Shown here: positions 46,188-55,368 of the stretch, one piece after another
How the letters are laid out: each line of letters begins with the position of its first letter
Position numbering within the stretch: the stretch's first letter is position 1
From: Apoda limacodes
Taxonomy: Eukaryota; Arthropoda; Insecta; Lepidoptera; Limacodidae
Assembly (NCBI GenBank): GCA_946406115.1
Contig: OX291561.1
Location: 4,890,273 to 4,954,272 of the forward strand
DNA: 64,000 bases
Direction of reading: 5' to 3'
Translations under genes and position numbers: made by a program
Notes under the pieces: model-generated
What the model saw: only the letters and a program-made list of their open reading frames with translations
Databases searched by the model: none
What the model was told of the DNA's origin: nothing

Positions 46188-46973
46188 ATGGAACATGCTA
46201 AAAAAATGATTCTAATTGAACCTAATTTGATAGAAAAAATTAAAAAGGAAAATGAAACACAAAGCGCTTTAAATACTTTATCCCGTTTAGATGGTGAAAT
46301 GAAAGATATTTTAAATAGTAATGTAGAAGATAGAGAAAAATGGATTTTGTATTTACAAACACTACAAAGGTATTTACATTTTACTGAAGTAGAACGACGA
46401 CCATATCAAATACCAATTATAACCAAAACAGAAAGTTCGCCTAATTATAAAGATACTGATGTCATTAAGGAAACAGTCCTTGACACTGAGCAGGTATCAA
46501 ACATAAAATCAAAAACCATAAATGATACTGACTTAACCCCATTTTATTCAAAGCAACAACTCTTGAAATTGATTCCTAAGACGTATATAAAACGAGGTGA
46601 ATTACTAATAGAATCAATTTTTTCAAATAAAAATAAGGTAGATTGGGATACCAATGGAACTGTTAGTATCAATAATATGAAAATACCAGGGAGTAACATT
46701 ATAGACCTGGTGAATGATACACTAAGGCCACTTAAACACAGTGATCCAATTGGGTGGCAAGAGTTTGCATCAGCATTAAAAGAAATTAAAATACCATTAA
46801 CTTATATTGGAAATCCAAAAAGACTAGAATATATTAATAAACTTTACTTAGGTGATATAAAAGAAGAAATTCCACTTAACAAATTGCAATCAGATAATAG
46901 TTTTACTCCTACTAAGACTCATTTTAACAAAATCAAGAAAAAAATAGACTGGGAAAAATGGACCCCCTATTAG
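46188..46973 (+). CDS. conserved Polinton protein of unknown function
   Basis: 261 residues, unbroken, mostly helical in the first third ('SALNTLSRLDGEMKDIL', 'KWILYLQTLQRYLHF'). The C-terminal half has 'GWQEFASALKEIKIPLTYIG', which I recall from Polinton-linked insect proteins lying just before the integrase. I cannot name its role. It sits between the small protein and the integrase, 20 bases after the former. Confidence 0.6.
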   Translation: MEHAKKMILIEPNLIEKIKKENETQSALNTLSRLDGEMKDILNSNVEDREKWILYLQTLQRYLHFTEVERRPYQIPIITKTESSPNYKDTDVIKETVLDTEQVSNIKSKTINDTDLTPFYSKQQLLKLIPKTYIKRGELLIESIFSNKNKVDWDTNGTVSINNMKIPGSNIIDLVNDTLRPLKHSDPIGWQEFASALKEIKIPLTYIGNPKRLEYINKLYLGDIKEEIPLNKLQSDNSFTPTKTHFNKIKKKIDWEKWTPY

Positions 46974-46979
46974 AAATAA

Positions 46980-48019
46980 ATCAGATTTACTGCTGGATAT
47001 GGAGGTGTTAACAAACTCATCAACTCGTTAAAGGGAAAAATGAATGAATGAATGATGAAAAATTGGTTGCAAGAACAAGAAACTTACACATTACATAAAC
47101 CTGTAAGAAATAGATTTCCTAGAAATAAGTACATTTTATCTAATTATAATGACTTGTGGCAGGTGGATTTAAGTGATATGCGCACTTATTCTGAATATAG
47201 TGATGGTTTTAAATATATTCTGTGTGTTATTGATGTATTTAGTAAATATGCATTTGCTAGATATTTAAAAAAAAAGAACTCTATAACTATAAAAGAATGC
47301 TTTGAAAGTATATTTAATGAGTCAAAATCCTTACCTAACCACATTCAGTCAGATAAGGGAACTGAATTTGTTTCTAAGGATGTGCAAAAATATTTTAAAA
47401 GTAAAGGTATAAACTATTACACCACTAACAATCCTGATATAAAAGCTGGTATCGTGGAACGCTTTCAAAGAACATTAAAGACAAAAATGTTCGGTATTTC
47501 ACACATCATAACACATATAGATATGTTGATATTTTAAAAAATTTGATTTATTCTTATAATCATAGCTATCATTCAAGTATAAAAATGTGTCCCCAAGATG
47601 TTAACGCAGAAAATATTATGACTGTTTGGAATAATTTATATGATAGAGATAAAGGGCAAAAGGCTATTCTAAACAGGTTTAAAGTAGGTGATTATGTTAG
47701 GATAACAAAACATAAACACATATTTCAAAAAGGATACGAGAGCAACTGGAGTGATGAAATATTTGTTATTACTTCAGTTATAAGAAGATCACCTTGGGTA
47801 GTTTATACGTTAAAAGATCTTCAAAATGAACCCATTACAGGTACATTTTATGAAAAAGAATTACAAAAAGTAATATACAACCCCACTCTCTCACATAAAA
47901 TAGATAAAATACTCCACACTCGTTATTTTGGAAATAGAAAGCAAGTACTAGTGAAGTGGAAAGGTTATCCAAACAAATTTAATACTTGGGTATCATTAAA
48001 AGATATAGAAAAAATATGA
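46980..48019 (+). pseudogene. Polinton integrase with chromodomain, stop and frameshift
   Basis: The N-terminal segment 'FTAGYGGVNKLINSLKGKM' precedes an in-frame TGA at about 47049, inside an atgaatgaatgaatgatg run. Then comes 'NWLQEQETYTLHKPVRNRFP' and the DDE core: 'LWQVDLSDM', 'IQSDKGTEF' and 'AGIVERFQRTLKTK'. A one-base shift near 47490 leads into the rest, with an SH3-like segment 'LNRFKVGDYVRITKHKH' and a chromodomain 'LVKWKGYPNKFNTWVSL' at the end. The chromodomain would guide insertion to particular chromatin (known for the family). The TGA at 48017-48019 overlaps the next start. Confidence 0.9.
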
Positions 48020-48777
48020 TTAAGGAAGATTTTTATTTAACTTTGCTCAGTAATAGTTCAATGGAATATTTTCCGAGTAATACCACTACAAATTTTTCAA
48101 CAAAACTTCCAAAACCTATAAAATTAGAAGGACAGTGGTCTGTTGGAGTTGTAGAATTTCAATACCCATGTAGTATGTTTACAGTTCAAGAGGGTGAAAA
48201 TATAATGTATATTACTAAGAAAATGATAGTACCTTTGGATAAATCAATATCATCAGTCATTTATAAAAATCATATACCTGCAACCAATTATGATAATATT
48301 GATAACATTTTAAAAGCCTTAAACCTAAAAGAAAACTGTCGCTTTCATTATGATAAAGTTTCCCAGATGGTCTCTGTTCAAATTAACGATAAAAATATAT
48401 CATCTTTAACGTTATCATCAAAGTTAAGTATTCAACTTGGCTTTGAACCAAAAACTAATTTAATAACAAAAAATGTTGGAAGATACCCACCCAATTTACA
48501 TTTAGGATTACCTTCTCAATTATTTGTTTACTGTGATATAATTGATCCGCAAATAGTTGGAGATGTTATGACACCATTGTTAAGAATAATACCTTTAGAC
48601 CCCGAGAAATATATCTATGGTGCTTATAAGATGCATGTATTTTCACCACCCCACTACTTACCAGTTATGCGAAGAGAATTTGATACAATTGAAATAGATA
48701 TAAGAACAAACACTGGTAATAAAATACCATTTCAATTTGGGACCGCATATGTTAAACTACACTTTAAGCGATTATAA
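48016..48777 (+). CDS. Polinton minor capsid (penton-like) candidate
   Basis: The start is set at the ATG at 48016, which overlaps the integrase stop (atga). About 253 residues, beta-rich in appearance: 'YLTLLSNSSMEYFPSNTTTN', 'GQWSVGVVEFQYPCSMFTV' and 'SKLSIQLGFEPKTNL'. Position before the major-capsid candidate and this opening fit the protein described as minor capsid/PY in Polintons. The assignment is from memory of the family, not from a fold prediction. Confidence 0.65.
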   Translation: MIKEDFYLTLLSNSSMEYFPSNTTTNFSTKLPKPIKLEGQWSVGVVEFQYPCSMFTVQEGENIMYITKKMIVPLDKSISSVIYKNHIPATNYDNIDNILKALNLKENCRFHYDKVSQMVSVQINDKNISSLTLSSKLSIQLGFEPKTNLITKNVGRYPPNLHLGLPSQLFVYCDIIDPQIVGDVMTPLLRIIPLDPEKYIYGAYKMHVFSPPHYLPVMRREFDTIEIDIRTNTGNKIPFQFGTAYVKLHFKRL

Positions 48778-49022
48778 TGAATAATAACAGTATTTGTCCC
48801 TATGAGCAATACTATTCACACCAAGCAGGATCAGGAATTGGTGTAATTTATAAAGGTGTACCACATCAACGTGGTCATGGAATAGGAAGCTTTTTAGGAG
48901 GCCTGTTTCGATCAGTACTACCTTTATTATCAAGTGGGGCAAGAGTAATTGGTAAAGAGGCTCTTAATGCTGGAGTGGGATTATTAAGCGATATGATAAG
49001 CCAGAAACCAATGAATGAATGA
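48777..49022 (+). CDS. small Gly-rich virion-type protein
   Basis: 81 residues. After a Tyr-rich head come 'GSGIGVIYKGVPHQRGHGIG' and an amphipathic/hydrophobic stretch 'FLGGLFRSVLPLLSS', reminiscent of adenovirus membrane-lytic (pVI-like) or core peptides in virus-like elements. 'GxG' motifs near the N-terminus could be protease sites for the adenain-like enzyme (inference). The start overlaps the previous stop (taatg), and its own stop overlaps the next start. Confidence 0.6.
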   Translation: MNNNSICPYEQYYSHQAGSGIGVIYKGVPHQRGHGIGSFLGGLFRSVLPLLSSGARVIGKEALNAGVGLLSDMISQKPMNE

Positions 49023-49227
49023 ATCTGTGCAAACACGGTTAAAAGATGTAAGTAGTAATTTAAAACGAAGAGCAGATGATAAAATTGAAAGACTAATGAA
49101 TGGATCAGGTTATATAACGAAACGTCAACGTCGGTTTCATTCCATTCCGTCAACAGCTTTGAAAGAGTTGAGAGCTAGAAAGTATAAAATTAATAGAAAT
49201 ACTAAAGATATATTTTCAAACAAATAA
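49015..49227 (+). CDS. small basic virion-type protein
   Basis: 70 residues, strongly basic: 'LKRRADDKIERLM', 'GSGYITKRQRRFHS', 'LKELRARKYKINR'. The 'GSGY' before a Lys/Arg cluster resembles maturation sites of adenovirus-like core proteins, so a DNA-condensing role is possible (inference). It overlaps its neighbours on both sides by start/stop sharing. Confidence 0.55.
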   Translation: MNESVQTRLKDVSSNLKRRADDKIERLMNGSGYITKRQRRFHSIPSTALKELRARKYKINRNTKDIFSNK

Positions 49228-50533
49228 TGTCATTCTTGCATAATCATTCATGTGAATGTATAAAATCGGAATTGGTTTTATTTGCTTTACCAACAACTCA
49301 GACAAGTATTGAAAATGGACAATGGATACACTACAAACCTATATCATCCCTTACAGACGATGGACCAATTGAATTTCAAATTCCTGGTACGGGGGATGAT
49401 TATATCGATTTGTCTCATACATTACTACATTTAAAAGTTAAAATTCGAAACCAAGATGGCACCAACTTAGCTGCTGCTACAGTAGTAGCCCCAACTAATA
49501 ACTGGTTACACTCACTGTTCAATCAACTCGATGTGTATTTAAATCAAAAACTAGTATCTCCACCAAACAACACTTATGCTTATAGGGCATTTATAGAAAC
49601 TTTATTAAACTATGGTCCAGCAGCTAAACAATCTCATCTGACTTGTGGACTATGGTATGAAGACACAGCTGGAAAAATGAATTCACTAGATGATTCTAAT
49701 GATGGATTTAAAAAAAGGAATCAATTTGTACGTGAGAGTAAAGAGGTAGAAATGGTAGGACATTTGCATGGGGATTTGTTTAATCAAGAAAAGTTTCTGA
49801 TAAATGGTGTTGAAATTAGTCTTAAACTAGTACGATCAAGAGAAAGTTTTAATCTTATGGCTGGTGCAGATGCTAAACTGAAAGTTACTTTTACTGACGC
49901 TACACTTATAGTTCGTAGAGCAAAAATTAGTCCAAGTGTATTATTAGCACATCAAAAAGTTTTAAGTGCAACGACCGCTAAGTATCCTATAACCAGAGCT
50001 GAAGTCAAAGTGCTCACAATACCTTCAGGAGTTCAGGGAAAAACGCTTGATAACATATTGGTCAAGTTCCAAAAAGGTGTATAATAGGTTTTGTAAACAA
50101 TGCTGCTTTTAATGGAAGTTTTAACAGAAACCCTTTTAACTTTGAAAACTATGGAATAAATACATTTAGTTTGTATATAGATGGCCAACAAATACCATCA
50201 AAAGCTTTACAACCAATGTTTCACAACAATATATTTACCACAGCTTACCATACACTATTTTCCGGGTCAGGTATTCACTTTTTGAATGATGGTAATGCTA
50301 TTTCTAGGGAACAATATGCAAATGGATATTGTTTGATGGCATTTGATTTAACTCCAGACTTATCAGCTAGTTCTACGTCTCATTGGAATCTTATTAGACA
50401 TGGAAGCGTAAGACTGGAAGTTCGTTTTGAAGCAGCACTCATACAAACAATAAACTGTATAGTGTATGCTGAATTTGATAATGTTATTGAAATAGATAAA
50501 AATCGTAATGTTTCAGTAGATTACAGTAGCTAA
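49227..50533 (+). pseudogene. Polinton major capsid protein candidate, one frameshift
   Basis: Starts at the ATG overlapping the previous TAA (taatg, 49225-49229): 'CECIKSELVLFALPTTQTSI', 'GPIEFQIPGTGDDYIDLSHT' and 'NWLHSLFNQLDVYLNQKLVS'. These match the insect proteins annotated as F54H12.2-like, which are the double-jelly-roll capsid proteins of Polintons. A one-base shift in an A run near 50070 splits it, and the second part holds 'NTFSLYIDGQQIPSKALQPM' and 'GYCLMAFDLTPDLSASSTSH'. About 435 codons in all, close to the family's usual length. Confidence 0.85.
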
Positions 50534-50607
50534 AAATATAATAAATAATTAGAACTCAATGAAAGGACTTATTATACTTTTGACATTCATAATATCAACA
50601 TTTTGAA

Positions 50608-51060
50608 ATGAATACTTTAGATATTCAAAAATGTTTAAAGATAATTTCTCCGAAAATTAAACTAAATGTATTTGCTGCAAATAGATTACCAGTACTCATG
50701 CACCTACCTGCTTTTCTCATTAGTAATTTAGATGTTGACAATCAACCTGGATCGCATTGGGTGGGGATACATATTAATAAAAATGGAATAGGTGAATACT
50801 TTAATTCTTATGGTCGTAAACCTAGTAGACATCATTTATATTTCTTAAATAAGAATACTAAGATATGGAGTTACAATAATAAAAGAGTTCAAAATGACTT
50901 TACAACTGTTTGTGGGGAATATTGTCTTGTTTATCTGTATTTTAAGTTTCATGGTAAATCAATGATTGATTTTGTAAACCACTTTAGTAATAACACTCTA
51001 TGTAATGATATTTTATTATATGATATGTTTAAAACAATTTTTGATAATAAAACTTTTTAA
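50608..51060 (+). CDS. adenain-like cysteine protease
   Basis: 150 residues, unbroken. The catalytic His lies in 'GSHWVGIHINKNGIG' (about 50.75 kb), an acidic/Asn partner in 'EYFNSYGRKP', and the catalytic Cys in 'TTVCGEYCLVYLYFKFHG' (about 50.91 kb). Enzymes of this family mature capsid proteins in adenoviruses and Polintons. The His-Asn/Asp-Cys set appears complete. It is the last plus-strand gene and faces the inverted gene of the right repeat. Confidence 0.9.
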   Translation: MNTLDIQKCLKIISPKIKLNVFAANRLPVLMHLPAFLISNLDVDNQPGSHWVGIHINKNGIGEYFNSYGRKPSRHHLYFLNKNTKIWSYNNKRVQNDFTTVCGEYCLVYLYFKFHGKSMIDFVNHFSNNTLCNDILLYDMFKTIFDNKTF

Positions 51061-51240
51061 AATAAAAAAATGTTTTTTTCTTATGTGTGTGTTTGTGTAA
51101 TTAGTGGTTATAAAACAAAAAAATATTTTTTATTTATATCATTTATTCATAATAAAACTCAAACATGATACAATTTGATTCAAAGTTGATTTCGAGTAAT
51201 ACTGAAGCTGGTTCTTATAAATTAATTTAGCTATTAGAGA

Positions 51241-51735
51241 TTACTTTTTAAAAAAGTATTTTTTACAATTATTGGTTTCTGCTATTTGCTTCGTGATATC
51301 AAATATGATACCCTTCGTTTGCTCATATTTTTCATCTTTTGTATCCGTATAATATTTGGTCCTCACTTCTGAGTGTTTCCAATGTTCATCTACTGGTACT
51401 TTTTTCAATTTTATGAGGTCATACACCTCAATTTTTATCAAATGTGTAGCATGAGCCTCATCATCATTATTAGTAGACAAGTATGTGACACCAGGGATAC
51501 CATCTTTTGAAGATCTCGCCACTGTAGAGCTGAGTTTCTTTTTCTTCTGATTGGTCCCCTCAAAGAATGAGTCGATACTATTTCGACGAGACCGTTTGAG
51601 CTTTGTTGTTTCTAAGGCCTTCTCAGTTGATTGCTCATCATCCGATGTAGCGTAGTAGTAATGCTTGAACGTGTTTTCTTCCATTACGTTAAATGTTGAA
51701 TTCTGTAATAAAATAAGCCTATGCTTTAAAAACAT
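51241..51735 (-). CDS. unknown Polinton protein encoded in the right TIR
   Basis: Second copy of the protein at 39663-40157, differing in two residues (Val for Ala near the start; Glu for Gly in the 'NNDD' segment). Both frames are unbroken, in contrast to several single-copy genes of the element. It is transcribed inward toward the protease gene, with which it converges. Confidence 0.8.
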   Translation of the reverse strand: MFLKHRLILLQNSTFNVMEENTFKHYYYATSDDEQSTEKALETTKLKRSRRNSIDSFFEGTNQKKKKLSSTVARSSKDGIPGVTYLSTNNDDEAHATHLIKIEVYDLIKLKKVPVDEHWKHSEVRTKYYTDTKDEKYEQTKGIIFDITKQIAETNNCKKYFFKK

Positions 51736-52210
51736 ATTTGTATAATAATTTGAATAAAAAATTTACCTAAAGTGAAAACCTAAACAAAATTGGTTTAAGT
51801 AATAGACATTCAAACAAACACATAGTTTTGAGGGTCTGTAATATATAATAAATATAGATAAAGAATTATAAAGCAAAAAAACACATATGGAGGTATGTGT
51901 AGCTTTTTTTTGAAGGAAATAGAACCAGCCTCAGTATCACACTTGATGATAAATTGTAACTCGAATGAATACTATCGACTAGTGTTTATGGATCCTATAT
52001 ATATACGATTTATCTTACAAGTACAAATATAATTAAAAAGGTATTAGGAATGTCACCACAAACATCATTATCGCACTCACGACATTTGTAATTAAATAAG
52101 AATAACTAATAAACGGAAAAATACGATAGACCCATTACGATAATGATATAACTACTTAACAAAACTACACAGAACCCACAGTGATGTCATGTGGTAGTTC
52201 TGGTCAAGCG

Positions 52211-52365
52211 TGAGTCGACGTACCCCAGACACAGGGGTGGTTTTAAGAGTGGTCAAGCGCGAGTCGCCACACCCCAGACACAGGGGTGGTTTTGAGAGTG
52301 GTCAAGCGCGAGTCGCCACACCCCAGACGCAGGGGTGGTTTTGAGAGTGGTCAAGCGCGAGTCGT
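52211..52365 (-). repeat. 49-bp tandem array, three units (right TIR)
   Basis: The same unit as at 38951-39180, inverted, in three copies; the diverged unit lies again on the inner side. Copy number differs between the two ends. Confidence 0.85.
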
Positions 52366-52465
52366 GCGGGGGGCAGAAAAGTTTTTAGGCGAGGGGTTGA
52401 GGTTGGGGGGGTAGTGCGCCAGAACCAACGATGTATTGAGAGTGGCCAACGAATCCCCTCTACTG

Positions 52466-52923
52466 CTGTTCTGATTGTCCCATTGTCTTCAAATCCACAA
52501 ATTTCATCATTTACTGGATCATATTGCACCTGTGCTGATATAAACATTTCGTCAAAAATCAAAGTGCATAATCTTTCTTCTTCTGTTATTTTTTCTGCAG
52601 TCTCTTTTATAATTTTAAAAATACACTCATTTATTCCTACTTTTAAACGTATTTTATTTAAAAGTCGCATCAAAGACTTTCTTGAAGGTGTTGCAAACAT
52701 TGTTTTTTAGCTTTCTTTCCACTCTCCCGGAACTGCGATAATATAAATGTTTTTCCTGCAGAATTGAGGTTATTTAACCATTTAAACTTCTCTTCGTTAA
52801 TTAAAGTTTTTATAAGGCTAAGCTTATTGCACAATTTAGATTTAGCCACTTTAATTCTTTGTATCCTTCGTTTCAAGTTATTAATATCCTTAAGTAAAAT
52901 ATTTGCAGGTCTTTTCTTGAAAT
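52466..52923 (-). pseudogene. P-element/THAP9-like transposase, N-terminal half
   Basis: An acceptor cttgtttacag precedes 52923, opening in phase 1 with 'FKKRPANILLKDINNLKRRI' (coiled coil) and 'EEKFKWLNNLNSAGKTFILS'. After lost residues and a frame change near 52700 come 'FATPSRKSLMRLLNKIRLKV' and the RNase H-like start 'ERLCTLIFDEMFISAQVQYD' (first catalytic Asp) and 'EICGFEDNGTIRTA'. The protein then stops at the Polinton end and resumes at 38768. Confidence 0.85.
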
Positions 52924-53750
52924 CTGTAAACAAGAAGTAGATGATGATTTACATATATAAACATACGAATATGTGAACCATTAAACCTAGTTTTTTTTTA
53001 TTATTAAAATTAACTGTTAGGTAGATTAATTGGTATAATTTCAACTCAATACCTAAAACAAAACCAATTTTTGTTTTTTTTAAAAAACTAAAAATAGATC
53101 ATTCAAGATGTAAAAACACGCTTGTCTAGACTAAAAAAAAATGTAAGTTTACATATTGTTTATTCCAGTTGGGAAACCTGCAAGAAAATGAGTTCTGTGG
53201 AACATTCTTTGCACTATAATAATATTATATACCATCACGACATTATGGGCTAATCAGTGGCATAACGGCCATCAACTGTTGCAACGAACAATGAACGAAG
53301 CTTGTAAAATACGTTTTACTGATGGTATTTCGTCCCACAAATGTGAAAGGTAGTAAGTCTATCGCCGTTCAAGGCACAAACTCTCAAAACTTCACAATAT
53401 ACTTATACACTTGTGGCTACAGTCAAACTTAAAAAATAAGTAGTGACCCAAATCACCCTCGGTAAGGAGGCTGTGCCCCAACGTTCGCGGACATATGAGA
53501 AATAAATAAAACTAACATATAGTATAGGCATAAGTATGTGTGGCTTAAGCTGGGTATTCATTAGGCTACATTTGTTTAGCAACTCATCACTAATGTTTCA
53601 TGATTACACACGGATAAAACGACGTTTTTTAAAAATGAAACCCAGCTAGATCGATTTATCGCCCCCGAAACACCCGCATACAAAATTTCAAAAAAATCGT
53701 TGGAGCCGTTTCCAAGGTTCAGATTATAAATATATTAATATATATAATAT

Positions 53751-53786
<36 letters not shown>

Positions 53787-54921
53787 AGAATTGCTGGTTT
53801 AAAGGTATAAGATACCAAATCGCGCTTCAAGTGTGCCTATAAAAATTTCAAGAGTTTGTTTAATTTCTCCATGATTCAGATATATCCTGACTGACTGATT
53901 CTTTTGAATATATCCTGACCTGATGAGCATAGAACCATGGGTATCCATTTGATGTTTGATGTTTGATGTTCCTTCTCCATAATGTAACAAATAATTTTCT
54001 GAAAACCGCATCGAAATCGGTTCAGCCAAACGAGAGGTAATCGCGGACAAACATTCAGGTCAAACTGAGAACCTAATTTTTTTGAATTATGTTTAAAAAT
54101 AGAAAGAAAGAAAACCACATCAAAATCGGTTTAGCCAAACGCGAGACAATGCGGACAGACGTACATACATTCTTACATACAGGTCAAACTGAAAATCTCC
54201 TTTTTTTAAGTTGGTTACAAAGTAGAAAGAAAGGAAACACTTATGGTTAGGAAATAGTAACCGTGGTACCACTGGTGGTACTAATGGGTGTACCACGGTA
54301 AACAAACGTATCAGACAACGGATACGGATACAAATACTTATATAGTTTTTTCTTGTACATACATTTGTACATATAATACATAAAAATCAATGACACTTAA
54401 GACTAATGCAAATGTTCATTACATTTATATCTCTCTTTATAAGAACATGAACAAAACATTCAATTAAATCAGAAATGTCTTTTCCAGATATTAAACATAT
54501 CAAAATGAGTGATGTCCTTCAAAGGTGCTCGAAGAGGTTGCCCTGTAAAGTTAACACTTTATATTAAAAAAAAATTAAAACTAATTTATTAATAATAAAT
54601 CATGATCTGAGGAGACCGCATCCTTTAAAATTTGCTCATTGATAGAATTAACTTTATATTGAGAAACTAAAGCATTTTTTTATTTCTACTTATTAGTTAA
54701 TTAAAACAAAAGCGTCATTTGGTTTTCAGAGCTATGTACTTCTTTTTTTTGAAGCCTGCAACCAACATTTACAATTTGTATATAGCAGGCAACCTTAATT
54801 TTTTTCATTTCATTTTCTGCTTTACATTGTTGTAGAACAGGGTAAACCATCCAAAGAAGTCTTTGCATGTGTTATAAATTATCTAATTCAAAAAAATTAG
54901 TTAGTTAAATTTAGAAATTAC
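52924..54921. other. intron-like region with dispersed repeats
   Basis: No transposase coding. It holds a copy of the 'cgttggagccgtttccaag' repeat (about 53612-53811, followed by an AT microsatellite), and two tandem copies (about 53995-54085 and 54112-54215) of a segment with 'atcggttcagccaaacgaga' and 'caggtcaaactga', which I associate with the 3' end of RTE-type LINEs. A phase-compatible short open stretch at 54469-54542 behind an acceptor is noted as doubtful. Confidence 0.5.
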
Positions 54922-54975
54922 CTTAGATTCCAAGCGCTGCGCTGCTAGTTGATGGTATTGAAACATCTTGTGTAG
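54922..54975 (-). pseudogene. linker exon copy 3 of the P-like gene
   Basis: Acceptor tttttacag before 54975 and donor ctaag|gtaa at 54921. In phase 1 it reads 'TQDVSIPSTSSAALGI' but then TAA, one base before the donor; the sister exon at 55306 has a Lys codon there. 54 bases, a multiple of three. Confidence 0.5.
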
Positions 54976-55305
54976 CTGTAAAAATATCTTTATGTCATTA
55001 TATTTGAATGTTGAGACTATAAGACCTCTATAACGGCACTAACACTAGGGAACGCAAACAAAAAATGACGCCTGTGACAAAAGCACATTATTCTGGGTAT
55101 TTATGATAATCTTTAAAAACGTAAGGCTGTGACATTCGGACAGAAAGATGAACAAACACAAACGATACCATTAGATTTCCGTTTATGACATTTGGTAACA
55201 GAACCCTAAAAAACAAGCAAAACTCAACTTCATATAAATTGAGTTTTTCAAATTTTCATATCACAATATATGGTTTACCTTATAATTTCAACATTTTTAG
55301 AATAC

Positions 55306-55368
55306 CTTTAATACCAAAGGCTGCACCACTGTTTGATGGTATTGGAACATCTTGTGATAGTATTGGAG
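55306..55368 (-). CDS. linker exon copy 2 of the P-like gene
   Basis: Acceptor tttttacag before 55368 and donor aaag|gtatt. Open in phase 1: 'PILSQDVPIPSNSGAAFGIK', 63 bases. It is the best preserved of three paralogous small exons between the THAP exon and the transposase exon. Confidence 0.55.

Larger units (their letters stand above)
38769..52464. mobile_element. Polinton/Maverick (virus-like) element, 13.7 kb
   Basis: Ends agtagaggggattcgttgg at 38769 and its complement at 52464 begin long inverted repeats. Flanks gatgtt (38763-38768) and gctgtt (52465-52470) look like a 6-bp target duplication with one mismatch, the Polinton length. It carries the diagnostic set: polymerase B, FtsK/HerA-type ATPase, retrovirus-like integrase, capsid-type proteins and adenain-like protease. 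It interrupts a P-like transposase. Several genes carry single lesions, so this copy is probably dead. Polintons are related to adintoviruses and virophages (established knowledge). Confidence 0.93.
51210..52464 (-). repeat. right terminal inverted repeat of the Polinton (about 1.26 kb)
   Basis: This is the mirror copy of the left repeat, with the same gene, the same TATA-like box and three tandem 49-bp units. The few differences from the left copy (for example one Gly/Glu change and one Ala/Val change in the gene) suggest the ends stayed nearly identical until recently. Confidence 0.9.

Noticed and set aside
38769..52464. LTR retrotransposon reading of the long terminal repeats
   Set aside because: The repeats are inverted, not direct, and the element encodes polymerase B and capsid proteins instead of gag-pol.
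52302..52465. Natural fusion protein of P-transposase and the Polinton repeat
   Set aside because: The frame simply runs from the broken P gene into the inserted repeat; no sign of selection or of splice signals.
54469..54542. Additional exon of the P-like gene
   Set aside because: It has an acceptor-like ctttacag and is open in phase 1, but it ends in TGA and has no homology to P transposases, so support is too thin.
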